Shown here one piece after another: positions 32,879 to 44,054 of a stretch of DNA of 64,000 nucleotides (position 1 is the stretch's first letter; each line of letters opens with the position of its first letter). The translations under genes were made by a program, and so were the position numbers. The notes below the pieces were generated by a model, which saw only the letters and a list, made by a program, of their open reading frames with translations, did no database searches and was not told the DNA's origin. The DNA is from Carya illinoinensis (taxonomy: Eukaryota; Streptophyta; Magnoliopsida; Fagales; Juglandaceae), in NCBI RefSeq assembly GCF_018687715.1, contig NC_056765.1, forward strand, positions 7,862,501-7,926,500. Reading direction: 5' to 3'.

Positions 32879-35033
32879 TGATGAAGCGCTAAAATTGCAT
32901 GATTAAGTTACTTAAGCGAACAAATTGTTTAATAAAAAATGATTTAAGTACTTAATTATGCAATAGATCACATTACTTGATTCAATTGATAAATTCTAGT
33001 ATTTTGGTGCTTAAAAAGATTTATAATGCAATTGTTTCACATGAAACAAGACAAGCACCTCACATGCATGCAACACAAACTCACACATGCTAAAAGCAAA
33101 CAAACTCACTCGGACATCACATGCACACAGCTGGACCCACAACAGCACTCAAACAAATCGGTACACATGCAGAACAGAAAGCAGAAAATTCAACCATGCA
33201 GCACATCACATGGACAACAACTCACACTTGCAGCAGCACATGTACAGCAGCAGAAAATCCTTCAAAGCAGCAGACAATCACGCTGGAAAAGAATCACATG
33301 CCAACAGCAGACTATTCGGACCAAGATGCAGAAAAACACATGCAGAAAAATAGATGCAGAAAACGTGGACCTACAAACCAGCACATGCACATGCAGAACA
33401 GAAAAAAAACAGACAGCACACCAATGCAGAAAAGCCGGACAGCAGTTTGGAAGAAAAGCAAGGGGGCAAGCAGCTGTTTTTCTTGACTTTTATCTTTCAT
33501 TTTTTTGCTTGCTTTCGGTTTGGCAGCAAGAGCTGGAGAGTTTGATGTGTGAAGAAAGTGAGGTGCCGTGATTAAAGGGGAGTGAAGAGTGGGAATTCGG
33601 TGGTGATTGATGGAATAAATTATTGTGATTGGAGGAGTGGACGACTAGCAGCAGCTATATATATATATGATGCTGGACGTGTAGAGGGAGGGGGAATCGG
33701 TGGAAGAGAGATAGAGAGACATTGAGGTGGAAGTAGGTGTGAGGACGTGAGGGAAATTGAAGAGATCGGTGCAGAAGTGTCGGCCAGAATTTTATTTGTT
33801 TTCTAGCTCTATTCTTGTACGTGCAACGTGTGAGTGGAAGAAGAGATGTGTGGGGTCGGTCTGAAGTAGAGAGGAGATGTTGTGCTGAAAGTGAAAGAAA
33901 GCAGTCGGTCAGTGCATGATTATAGTGAGGGTGAGAAGAGATGTGTGGGGTCGGTTTGAGTAGAGAAGGAAAGTGCCGATTGGTTTAAGAGTTGTGAAAG
34001 GAAAGAAAGTAGTCGGTTGCTTTTCCAGGGGAGTAGACGGGCGGAAGCTCTCTTTCCAGCTCTCTCGTTTGGACTTCTCTCATTTTATTTTTTTTTTGGT
34101 TGCTTTTCGTTCTTAGCATTTTTTCTTTCCAGAACTTAGTTGGCTGGTTTTCATTTTTACTTGTTTTTTTTTTGTTTAGTTTCTTTCGGACGGACAGGAG
34201 TGAATCTCCCTCTAAGTTTTCATTCTTTTATTTTTCTTAGTGGCTTCTTCGTTCTCTTTGTTTCCAGACCTGGAGAACTTGGGTCGGCTGGTTTGGATTT
34301 TACTCTATCTTATTTCACGTTTTACGTTTTTACGGTATTCAATTTTTACTTCTTGATTGGTTGGCAGCTGGATTATTTTAGTTTTATTATGAAAAATATT
34401 CATTTGATTTCGGTGGCTCATTTCATGAGTATGGTTGGCTAAATTTTCATACTAAGGTTAGAGGTGAAGTTTAATGATTTACATATTGTTTCCGAATCCA
34501 CGTAAAATCTATTTTGCGAGCTTGATTGATTGAAAGATTTTATTTGAATAATTTGATTATCTATATACTCGTCTTGATTCATTGTGATTTCCGAATACAG
34601 TGAATGCTTGAGGAATCCCTGTGGTATTCAAATAGATTTGTAAATGTTTTAATCATCAATCGTTCACGCTCAATCATAAGCGTCTGTTTTTCTCGATCTT
34701 AAATGCTAAATCTACCAATTAAACAGAATCATTATTCTAGTCTAATTGAGGTAAATTGATCGGAAACAATATCATAAATTATTAGACAGATCCTCGAAAC
34801 CTTAGTCTTTTTCCATTCATTTTATCATTTTAGTTTGATTCATTTTATCAATCTTCATTTGATTGCACGTTTCTTTTCGTAATTTTGTTTCATTGTCTGA
34901 ATTTATTTTCTTTATCACAAAAGTCAATCCCTGTGGATTCGATCCTGTAAGATACTACAACACCTGTATACTTGCAGGTAAAACTGCACGAGATTCTTGA
35001 TTCATTAATTCAAGTCAAAGTTTAGTCGCAACA
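32879..35033 (+). repeat. LTR1 (left edge of the array)
   Basis: Begins tgatgaagcgct and ends cgcaaca, 6 bp before the PBS. The start may be two bases earlier, because in the other LTRs the polypurine tract is followed by tg and then tgatgaa. A (TA)n run at 33655-33668 is the best TATA-like promoter candidate. By eye LTR1 differs from LTR2 at about twenty positions plus several homopolymer indels. The upstream part is CA-rich and creates long His/Gln-rich open frames that are not considered genes. Confidence 0.9.
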
Positions 35034-35039
35034 AGTTTT

Positions 35040-35057
35040 TGGCGCCGTTGCCGGGGA
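35040..35057 (+). other. Primer-binding site, tRNA-Asp type (unit A)
   Basis: The 18-mer TGGCGCCGTTGCCGGGGA follows the LTR after a 6-base gap and is complementary to the 3' end of plant tRNA-Asp, the primer typical of Athila elements. Confidence 0.9.
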
Positions 35058-35150
35058 TTGCAACGTGTGATAATTTTTTTTGTGATAATTTTTTTTACTT
35101 TATTGCTTGTTTTGCATTTTATTTTTTCTATGATCAATCCTCTATGATGA

Positions 35151-36491
35151 ATGATCTCGTGGCAACGTGATCAAACGGGTAGATTGAGAAGAGAGGAAAT
35201 CATTTTAAGTGAATTGGTTGATACTTTGTCAGGTGATTCTAAAAATTCTCAATCTAATACCATGGCTGACAATGGTAGTGTTCATGACGAACTAGAAAAT
35301 GAAAAGGCACAAAATAATCTGCAAATGAGAACTTTGCGTGAATATTTGCAGCCTACAAGGACAAGTACTCCATCTTGTATGATTTTTCCTACGAATATGG
35401 GAAATTTTGATTTAAAACCGGGAGTAATCCAATTACTTCCCAAGTTTCATGGCTTGGATTCAGAAAGTCCTTATTTGCATCTAAAAGAATTTGAAGAAGT
35501 TTGTGCAACTTTACAAAACCAAACTATCAATGATGATGTTGTTAGATTAAAGTTGTTTCCATTCTCTTTGAAAGAAAAAGCTAAGAATTGGTTGAACTCC
35601 TTGAGACCAAGATCTATTGGCACATGGCAAGAAATGCAAAGAGAATTTCTAAAAAAGTTTTTTCCTACTCATAGGACCAACACTGTTCGCAGAAATATTA
35701 TGAATTTTTCTCAAAAGGAAAATGAAACATTTTTTCAGTGTTGGGAACGTTTTAAAGAATTGTTGCTAACTTGCCCACATCATGGCTATGAAACTTGGCG
35801 CACCATTAGTTTCTTCTATGAAGGTTTAACATCTCAAATGCGTCAGTTTGTAGAAATGATGTGTAATGGTGATTTTCTAAATAAAGATCCTGATGACGCT
35901 TGGGACTATTTTGACCAGTTAGCTGAAAATGCCCAATCTTGGGATAACACAGATTGTTCTGATCGGTCAAATAAGCCGAAACTCAGTGCCATGTCTCAAG
36001 AAGGTATGTATGTTCTTAAAGGAAATGATGATGTGAATGCTAGGATAGCAAGTCTGACAAGAAAAGTTGAAGCCATGGAACTTAGGAAGGTAAATCCGGT
36101 TAAGGCCAGTGAAAAAGAAGAAGAAAATTGTGGCATTTGTGAGATTAGTGGACACCTAACTCAGGATTGTCCAACAATCCCTGCTTTTAAAGAGGTGTTG
36201 CACGAAGAAGCAAATGTCATGAATTCTTATCGGAGACCATTTTCTTCCCCATATTCGGAAACATATAATCCTGGATGGAGAAATCATCCCAATTTTAGTT
36301 GGAGGAATGAGTCAAATATAAATCAAAATCCTCAAGGGCCATCTTCTTCTACTCCTTATGTGCCTCCACATAAGAAAACCCTTGAGGAGACATTACAGAC
36401 TTTTATGCAGGGGCAAGCCAATATCAACACTCAGACAATGCAGGCCATTACTGAGATGAGAAGTTCTATCAGCTACTTGACCTTTGCATGA
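35151..36491 (+). CDS. gag, unit A (446 aa)
   Basis: An open frame ending at TGA 36489-36491. The Retrotrans_gag capsid domain covers about residues 95-265 (LLPKFHGLDSESPYLHL, KEKAKNWLNSLRP, FFPTHRTNTVRRNI, CPHHGYETWRTISFFYEGL). A zinc knuckle C-x2-C-x4-H-x4-C lies at residues 327-340 (36129-36170). Gag forms the particle that packages element RNA. ATG at 35262 (MADNGS, in a good context) is an alternative start, favoured by the early stop that units C and D carry upstream of it. The frame after the TGA stays open in register to 39413, so gag and pol were once one polyprotein. Confidence 0.88.
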   Translation: MISWQRDQTGRLRREEIILSELVDTLSGDSKNSQSNTMADNGSVHDELENEKAQNNLQMRTLREYLQPTRTSTPSCMIFPTNMGNFDLKPGVIQLLPKFHGLDSESPYLHLKEFEEVCATLQNQTINDDVVRLKLFPFSLKEKAKNWLNSLRPRSIGTWQEMQREFLKKFFPTHRTNTVRRNIMNFSQKENETFFQCWERFKELLLTCPHHGYETWRTISFFYEGLTSQMRQFVEMMCNGDFLNKDPDDAWDYFDQLAENAQSWDNTDCSDRSNKPKLSAMSQEGMYVLKGNDDVNARIASLTRKVEAMELRKVNPVKASEKEEENCGICEISGHLTQDCPTIPAFKEVLHEEANVMNSYRRPFSSPYSETYNPGWRNHPNFSWRNESNINQNPQGPSSSTPYVPPHKKTLEETLQTFMQGQANINTQTMQAITEMRSSISYLTFA

Positions 36492-39413
36492 CATGCTCAA
36501 GAAAAGGATAAGTTTCCTGCTCAACCTCAACCAAATCCAAAAGGTAAATTTGAGGTAAGAAATTCAAATCCCTCTGATTCAAAATTTGAACATGCCAAGT
36601 CCATCACCACTCTACGCAGTGGAAAAATAATTGATAAGAGTATTTCAACAACGAAAGTTGATGAGACCAACAACTCTTTAAATTCCAAGAGTGATGGTGA
36701 ACTTGAGAAGGTTGAATTAGATGTGCCTGTGAAAGCCCCAATACCTACACCATTTCCCCAAAGATTGCAACATTCTCACAAGTTGGTTCAAAATGCGGAT
36801 ATTCTTGAAATTTTTAAACAAGTAAAAATCAACATTCCTTTGTTAGATGCAATCAAACAGATTCCTTCGTATGCTAAATTTTTAAAAGATTTGTGCACAG
36901 TAAAGCGTACGATGAAGGTGCAGAAGAAGGCTTTTCTCACTGAGCAGGTAAGCGCCATCCTCCAGAACAATTCTCCACCAAAGTACAAAGACCCGGGTTG
37001 TCCAACAATTTCCTGCGTGATTGGAAATTTTAAAATTGAAAAAGCTTTACTTGACCTCAGAGCTAGTGTTAACCTCCTACCCTACTCGGTATATGAGCAG
37101 TTGGGTCTTGGTGAGCTTAAACCCACCAAGGTAGCACTCCAACTTGCTGACCGTTCAATTAAAATACCGAGAGGGATAGTTGAGGATGTGCTAGTTCAAG
37201 TAGGAAAATTTTATTTTCCAGTGGATTTCATTGTTTTGGACACGGAACCTGTATTTGATGTTTGCACTCAAATTCCTATAATTTTGGGAAGGCCATTTCT
37301 TGCGACCTCAAATGCTTTAATAAATTGTAGGAGTGGTGTGATGGTAATTTCTTTTGGCAACATGACTTTGGAGTTGAATATTTTCAATATTTGCAAACAA
37401 CCTGGTGATGATGATGATGTGCAGGAAGTGAATCTGATCCAAACTCTTGTTCAAAATAAATTTGATTTGTCAAGTTTCTCTGACCCTCTTGAGGCTTGTT
37501 TGGTTCATGGTATAAACTTTGATGATGATTCTGTGCTTGCATCTATGAATTTTTTGCTAGAATCTACTCCTATAATGGACATTGATAAATGGAGAACACG
37601 TTTTGAGGAATTACCACCTCATGATGTCGTGTCTCTCTCCTCAAGTGTGCAAACACCAAAACTCGACTTGAAACCTCTACCTGCTGATCTCAAATATGCA
37701 TTTTTAGGCCAAGCAGAGACATTACCAGTGGTCATTTCATCAAGACTGGATGAAATTCAGGAGAAAAAATTAATTGGTGTTCTCATTGAACACAAAGAGG
37801 CAATAGGATGGACCATAGCTGATTTCAAAGGTATCAGTCCTTTGATTTGTACCCACAGGATTTATCTAGAGGACAATTCTAAACCCTCTAGAGAAATACA
37901 GCGTAGACTAAACCCCAACATGAAAGAAGTTGTCAAAGCAGAGGTGTTAAAACTTCTGGATGTAGGGATCATTTACCCTATTTCTGACAATAAATGGGTT
38001 AGTCCCACGCAGGTGGTACCCAAGAAATTTGGTGTGACTGTAGTTAAGAATGCTAACAATGAATTGATCCCAACTAGAGTTACTACTGGTTGGCGTATGT
38101 GCATTGATTACAGAAAACTGAATTCTGTCACCAGAAAGGATCATTTTCCCCTACCATTCATGGATCAAATCATTGAACGTGTAGCGGGCCATAAGTTCTA
38201 TTGCTTCCTTGATGGTTATTCTGGATATAACCAAATTGAGATTGCTCCTGAAGACCAAGAAAAGACCACTTTTACATGTCCATTTGGTACCTTTGCATAT
38301 CGAAGGATGCCATTCGGACTTTGTAATGCTCCTGCTACATTTCAACGATGCATGATGAGCATATTCAGTGACATGGTAGAGCGTTTCGTTGAAATATTCA
38401 TGGATGATTTTTCTATTTTTGGTGATTCATTTGATGAATGTTTGACTCATTTGGAAAAAGTGCTGATTAGATGCAAAGAAAAGAATTTGATTTTAAACTG
38501 GGAGAAGTGTCATTTTATGGTCACTCAAGGGATTGTTCTTGGTCACATTGTTTCTTCTCAAGGTTTTGAAGTGGACAAGGCCAAAATTGAATTAATTTCT
38601 AAATTGCCCATCCCAAAGAACATCAGGGATATCAGATCTTTTCTAGGTCATGCAGGTTTTTACAGGAGGTTCATTAAAGGCTTCAGCACAATTTCTAGAC
38701 CTTTGTGCAATTTATTGTCAAAGGAAAATTCTTTTGTGTGGACTGATGATTGTGAGTTAGCTTTTACAAAGCTAAAAGGTATGTTGATTTCAGCCCCAAT
38801 TATGCAATTACCTGATTGGAATTTACCATTTGAGATTATGTGTGATGCTAGTGATTATGCTGTTAGAGCTGTGTTGGGCCAACGTAGGGACAAAAAGCCT
38901 TGTGTTATTTATTATGCAAGTAGAACTTTAAACAGTGCTCAAATGAATTATTCAACAACTGAAAAAGAGTTACTTGCAGTAATTTTTGCACTTGACAAAT
39001 TTCGCTCTTATTTGATTGGATCTCAAATTGTTATCTTTACTGATCATGCTGCGTTAAAGTACCTTTTAGTGAAAAAAGATGCAAAGCCCAGGTTACTTAG
39101 ATGGATCCTTTTGTTGCAAGAATTTGATTTGATAATCAAAGATAAAAAAAGAGTTGAGAATGTTGTTGCTGATCATCTGTCTAGACTTGTTCTTTCAGAT
39201 TCCGTAGAGACAGTTCCTATTAAAGACACATTTCCAGATGAGCAACTCTTTGGTATATCTCAAGTGCCATGGTATGCTGACATTGCTAATTTTCTTGCTA
39301 CAGGTGAAATTCCTCACATTTGGACTCAACAAGATAAGAGGAAATTTTTTGTGGAGGTAAGAAAATTCTTTTGGGATGATCATATCTATTTAAATATTGC
39401 CCAGATCAGATAA
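36492..39413 (+). pseudogene. pol, unit A: protease, reverse transcriptase, RNase H
   Basis: In frame with gag but separated from it by TGA, and without an obvious ATG of its own. The protease core ALLDLRASVNLLP (about 37044-37082) has Arg (AGA 37059-37061) where the D-x-G active-site motif needs Gly. The RT has WRMCIDYRKLN, FCFLDGYSGYNQI-type YCFLDGYSGYNQI, MPFGLCNAPATFQ and the catalytic box FMDD (38397-38408), which looks intact. RNase H retains its acidic residues (MCDASD, TTEKELLAV, FTDHAAL, VVADHLSRL), although AVRAVLG has Arg (38865-38867) at a usual Gly. The frame ends early at TAA because one base is missing near 39381-39383. It is not functional as a full polyprotein. Confidence 0.9.
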
Positions 39414-40561
39414 TTAGACGATGTGTTCCCAATAACGAATTTCAAAGTGTGATATCTTTTTGTCACTCTGGAGCATGTGGTGGCCACTTTTCTGGAAAGA
39501 AAACTGCTTTTAAAATTTTGCAATGTGGCTTCTATTGGCCTACCATTTTCAAAGACACCCATGAATTTTGTAAAACTAGTGAGCGCTGTCAAAAATTGGG
39601 AGGGATTACCAGCCGGAATATGATGCCATTAAATCCAATGTTGGTTGTTGAAATATTTGATTGTTGGGGCATTGATTTCATGGGACCCTTCCCAGTTTCT
39701 TTTGGCAATCTCTACATTTTGGTAGCTGTGGATTATGTGTCCAAATGGATTGAGGCTATTCCATGCAAAAACAATGACCACAAAGTGGTACTGAAATTTC
39801 TGAAAGAAAATATTTTATCAAGGTTTGGAACACCTCGAGCCATTATCAGTGATGGGGGTAAGCATTTTTGTAATAAGCCTTTCGAGGCCTTAATGCGAAA
39901 ATATGGTATTATCCATAAGGTTGCTACCCCTTATCATCCACAGACAAGTGGCCAAGTTGAGGTATCTAATCGGGAGATCAAAAATTTTTTGGAAAAGACG
40001 GTTAACCCAAGCTGCAAAGATTGGTCTTTACGACTAACCGACGCACTTTGGGCATACCGTACTGCTTTTAAAACCCTGATTGGTATGTCCCCATATCGAC
40101 TCATTTTTGGAAAGGCATGTCACTTACCTGTGGAATTGGAACACAAAGCTTATTGGGCAATCAAGAAATTTAATTTTGATTTGGATAAAGCTTGCTCTCT
40201 TCGTAAGTTTCAGCTTAATGAGTTAGAGGAAATCAGGAATGAAGCTTGCGAAAATTCTCGTATTGCCAAGGAGAGAATGAAAATTTTTCATGACAAAAAT
40301 ATTTTTCGAAAATCTTTTGAGCCTTCACAAAAAGTTTTGTTGTATAATTCAAGGCTCCATTTGTTTCCTGGCAAACTTCGATCCCGATGGATTAGTCCCT
40401 TTGTTGTAAAAACTGTTTATCCTTTTGGGGCCATTGAGATAGAAAATTCAGAGAATGGTAATGTTTTTAAGGTTAATAGACAAAGGTTGAAACCATTTTT
40501 GGATGATTTTACTCCAGAGGTTGAGTCCACTACTCTGGAGGATCCTGCGTATCAGAATTAA
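39383..40561 (+). pseudogene. Integrase, unit A
   Basis: Open from [14 protein letters not shown] in a different frame from RNase H, with the first internal ATG at 39449. The zinc-binding domain keeps H and H (CHSGACGGH), but the C-x2-C pair reads S-E-R-C: codon AGT at 39578-39580 gives Ser at a usual Cys. The core domain keeps the D,D,E residues ([33 protein letters not shown]). The C-terminal part runs through [18 protein letters not shown] to [12 protein letters not shown]. In active elements it inserts the cDNA copy. The frameshift from RNase H and the lost zinc ligand make autonomous activity unlikely. Confidence 0.88.
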
Positions 40562-40817
40562 TTTCTGATTCCTCATTGTATATACCGTATGTGTTTGTTT
40601 TGTTTTTCCTTTTTTTGTTTTCTTTTGTGTTTTTAACTTTGACAGAAATCTACTCCTTGTGTGCACTCGAGTATCTCAGGTGAATTCTTTTCTCTCTGTT
40701 TAATCATTTTCGTCTCAATATATGTTCTGCAGTGTTTATCTTGCTCCAATTCATGTCTGTATAGCATACATCATCGAATATTCAATTGCTGAACATTGAG
40801 GACAATGTCACATTTAG

Positions 40818-40828
40818 TTGGGGGAGGG
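40818..40828 (+). other. Internal polypurine-like tract, unit A
   Basis: The tract ttgggggaggg lies 257 bp after integrase, within a motif (acaatgtcacatttagttgg) commonly seen in Athila/Tat elements. It could act as an extra plus-strand primer or mark the original end of an env region. Repeated at about 49722 and 58625. Confidence 0.45.
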
Positions 40829-41216
40829 TTTTCGGTTAAAATTGTGTTAAAATTCTCTTAAAAATGTGTTAAAAAAAATAATAAATAAAAAAAAAAGATT
40901 TGTTGAGGTCATGAAACATGTGGAATGTAGTGCAAATATGAGTATATGTCAAAAGAGGGACTTATCCATTTTATTTAGTTGTTAAACCAAGGGAAAGATG
41001 TTAAAAGTTTTGCTAAAACACACACAACACTTACCAGGAAGGCCTAGAAAGACTACATTGAGTCATTGTTGGTTGATTTACACTTCAATTGTTTGAGACT
41101 CTAATGAACCATATCCTAATGGCTTAGGAAGAAATCTGAAATGAATTAAATGAGAAAAAGGGACAAGCCAGGGATCCAAAAAAATAAAAAATAAAATAAA
41201 AAAATAAAAAAAAAAA

Positions 41217-41328
41217 TCCTTTAGGTAGACTAGTGGTAAGGGCTGACTTGTGAAAGTGTGGGTAGGCGCACATTCATAGGTCCGATTCCCCCACTAGGAA
41301 ATCTAAAAACATAAAAAAAAAACAAAAA
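41217..41328 (+). mobile_element. SINE-like tRNA-derived segment inside unit A
   Basis: A-box-like tagactagtgg at 41226-41236 and B-box-like ggtccgattcc at 41279-41289 each differ from the pol III consensus at one position, with 53 bp between their starts, as in tRNA-derived SINEs. An A-rich tail follows (about 41304-41328). The segment is between A-rich tracts and is identical in position in units B and C. It may be a SINE that inserted before the array amplified, or part of a degraded tRNA gene. Confidence 0.55.
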
Positions 41329-41773
41329 TTATGTTTGTGTAGTGGAAAAGGCTGCCTATTACCGGGGTCCTTACAAAAAAAAAATAGGTGCCTTTCAAAG
41401 TGTAATAGCGTGAAAGCCGCCACTACAATGGTTTTGAATTAGAGTAAGACCATGTGGTTTTCTCAGATTGGTTGTTGTGATTGAAATTGTTAATGTCTCT
41501 TGGTTGTCGATCTTGGAATTCTAACCCCATTCCCATGCACTTGAAAGAAAGCAAGCTTTGTTACATGTAATTCCCTTGGTTGATTATCTAAGTTGTGTAT
41601 AAATCTCTTAGTTGATACAAAATTCATATTAATCTATCTCCAGTGTTCTTAAACTCAACAAGTCTATTTCATAGCATGTGATTTTTTTTTTGGATTTTCT
41701 GAAATTGTAGTTGGTAATCTCACCTTTGCATGAATTCATTCGCTTTGTTTGCTAGAGTCTAGCAATAAGCTAG

Positions 41774-41781
41774 TTGGGGGG
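41774..41781 (+). other. Polypurine tract, unit A
   Basis: ttgggggg immediately before the LTR, with tg between it and tgatgaa. It primes plus-strand DNA synthesis. Confidence 0.75.
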
Positions 41782-41783
41782 TG

Positions 41784-43937
41784 TGATGAAACGCTAAAAT
41801 TGCATGATTAAGTTACTTAAGCGAACAAATTGTTTAATAAAAATGATTTAAGTACTTAATTATGCAATAGATCACATTACTTGATTCAATTGATAAATTC
41901 TAGTATTTTGGTGCTTAAAAAGATTTATAATGCAATTGTTTCACATGAAACAAGACAAGCACCTCACATGCATGCAACACAAACTCACACATGCTAAAAG
42001 CAAACAAACTCACTCGGACATCACATGCACACAGCTGGACCCACAACAGCACTCAAACAAATCGGTACACATGCAGAACAGAAAGCAGAAAATTCAACCA
42101 TGCAGCACATCACATGGACAACAACTCACACTTGCAGCAGCACATGTACAGCAGCAGAAAAATCCTTCAAAGCAGCAGACAATCACGCTGGAAAAGAATC
42201 ACATGCCAACAACAGACTATTCGGACCAAGATGCAGAAAAACAGATGCAGAAAACAGATGCAGAAAACGTGGACCTACAAACCAGCACATGCACATGCAG
42301 AACAGAAAAAAACAGACAGCACACCAATGCAGAAAAGCCGGACAGCAGTTTGGAAGAAAAGCAAGGGGGCAAGCAGCTGTTTTTCTTGACTTTTATCTTT
42401 CATTTTTCTGCTTGCTTTCGGTTTGGCAGCAAGAGCTGGAGAGTTTGATGTGTGAAGAAAGTGAGGTGCCGTGATTAAAGGGGAGTGAAGAGTGGGAATT
42501 CGGTGGTGATTGATGGAATAAATTATTGTGATTGGAGGAGTGGACGACTATCAGCAGCTATATATATATATATATGATGCTGGACGTGTAGAGGGAGGGG
42601 GAATCGGTGGAAGAGAGATAGAGAGACATTGAGGTGGAAGTAGGTGTGAGGATGTGAGGGAAATTGAAGAGATCGGTGCAGAAGTGTCGGCCAGAATTTT
42701 ATTTGTTTTCTAGCTCTATTCTTGTATGTGCAACGTGTGAGTGGAAGAAGAGATGTGTGGGGTCGGTCTGAAGTAGAGAGGAGATGTTGTGCTGAAAGTG
42801 AAAGAAAGCAGTCGGTCAGTGCATGATTATAGTGAGGGTGAGAAGAGATGTGTGGGGTCGGTTTGAGTAGAGAAGGAAAGTGCCGATTGGTTTAAGAGTT
42901 GTGAAAGGAAAGAAAGCAGTCGGTTGCTTTTCCAGGGGAGTAGACGGGCGGAAGCTCTCTTTCCAGCTCTCTCGTTTGGACTTCTCTCATTTTATTTTTT
43001 TTTGGTTGCTTTTCGTTCTTAGCATTTTTTTTTTCCAGAACTTAGTTGGCTGGTTTTCATTTTTACTTGTTTTTTTTTGTTTAGTTTCTTTAGGACGGAC
43101 AGGACTGAATCTCCCTCTAAGTTTTCATTCTTTTATTTTTCTTAGTGGCTTCTTCGTTCTCTTTGTTTCCAGACCTGGAGAACTTGGGTCGGCTGGTTTG
43201 GATTTTACTCTATCTTATTTCACGTTTTACGTTTTTACGGTATTCAATTTTTACTTCTTGATTGGTTGGCAGCTGGATTATTTTAGTTTTATTATGAAAA
43301 TATTCATTTGATTTCCGTGGCTCATTTCATGAGTATGGTTGGCTAAATTTTCATACTAAGGTTAGAGGTGAAGTTTAATGATTTACATATTGTTTCCGAA
43401 TCCACGTAAAATCTATTTTGCGAGCTTGATTGATTGAAAGATTTTATTTGGATAATTTGATTATCTATATACTCGTCTTGATTCATTGTGATTTCCGAAT
43501 ACAGTGAATGCTTGAGGAATCCCTATGGTATTCAAATAGATTTGTAAATGTTTTAATCATCAATCGTTCACGCTCAATCATAAGCGTCTGTTTTTCTCGA
43601 TCTTAAATGCTAAATCTACCAATTAAACAGAATCATTATTCTAGTTTAATTGAGGTAAATTGATAGGAAACAATATCATAAATTATTAGACAGATCCTCG
43701 AAACCTTAGTCTTTTTCCATTCATTTTATCATTTTAGTTTGATTCATTTTATCAATCTTCATTTGATTGCACGTTTCTTTTCGTAATTTTGTTTCATTGT
43801 CTGAATTTATTTTCTTTATCACAAAAGTCAATCCCTGTGGATTCGATCCTGTAAGATACTACAATACCTGTATACTTGCAGGTAAAACTGCACGAGATTC
43901 TTGATTCATTAATTCGAGTCAAAGTTTAGTCGCAACA
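41784..43937 (+). repeat. LTR2 (3' LTR of unit A and 5' LTR of unit B)
   Basis: 2154 bp, nearly identical to LTR3 and LTR4 and clearly different from LTR1. It differs from LTR3/4 at only a few sites, for example near 43790 (ttttgtttc versus ttctgtttc) and 43866 (caatacctg versus caacacctg). It serves both neighbours; no second LTR or flanking duplication separates the units. Confidence 0.92.
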
Positions 43938-43943
43938 AGTTTT

Positions 43944-43961
43944 TGGCGCCGTTGCCGGGGA
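43944..43961 (+). other. Primer-binding site, unit B
   Basis: Same tRNA-Asp-complementary 18-mer as in unit A, six bases after LTR2. Confidence 0.9.
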
Positions 43962-44054
43962 TTGCAACGTGTGATAATTTTTTTTGTGATAATTTTTTTT
44001 ACTTTATTGCTTGTTTTGCATTTTATTTTTTCTATGATCAATCCTCTATGATGA

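Larger units (their letters stand above)
40562..41783 (+). other. 3' non-coding region of unit A
   Basis: No open frame resembles an envelope protein. It holds a G-rich tract ttgggggaggg at 40818-40828, A-rich runs at 41179-41216, the tRNA-like segment at 41217-41328 and the polypurine tract at 41774-41781. Confidence 0.7.

Noticed and set aside
33121..33440. Regularly recurring acatgca and cagcag strings that look like a CRISPR-type array
   Set aside because: They are irregular CA-rich simple sequence within a plant LTR; repeats and spacers are not defined, and CRISPR is not expected in a plant nuclear genome.
33026..33571. Open frames of 120-180 codons (His/Gln/Thr-rich) in the LTRs, repeated at about 41930, 50833 and 59736
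   Set aside because: They arise from a CA-rich tract, overlap in all three frames, and differ in frame between LTR1 and LTR2-4 because of homopolymer indels. They show no domain and no sign of coding constraint.
35967..36155. Minus-strand small frames repeated in each retrotransposon unit
   Set aside because: Antisense shadows of gag and pol; they repeat only because the units repeat.
41226..41289. A functional host tRNA gene
   Set aside because: No acceptor-stem pairing or anticodon arm could be folded by eye; the A/B boxes and A-rich tail fit a SINE-like relic better.
40562..41783. Possible envelope-like gene after integrase, as in some Athila elements
   Set aside because: No frame of meaningful length and no signal peptide or membrane segment; the interval is non-coding and A-rich.
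42880..43311. 143-codon Phe-rich frame in LTR2-4 (also 51783, 60686)
   Set aside because: Interrupted and shifted in LTR1, composed of T-rich LTR sequence, no recognisable protein; its membrane-like look is a composition effect.
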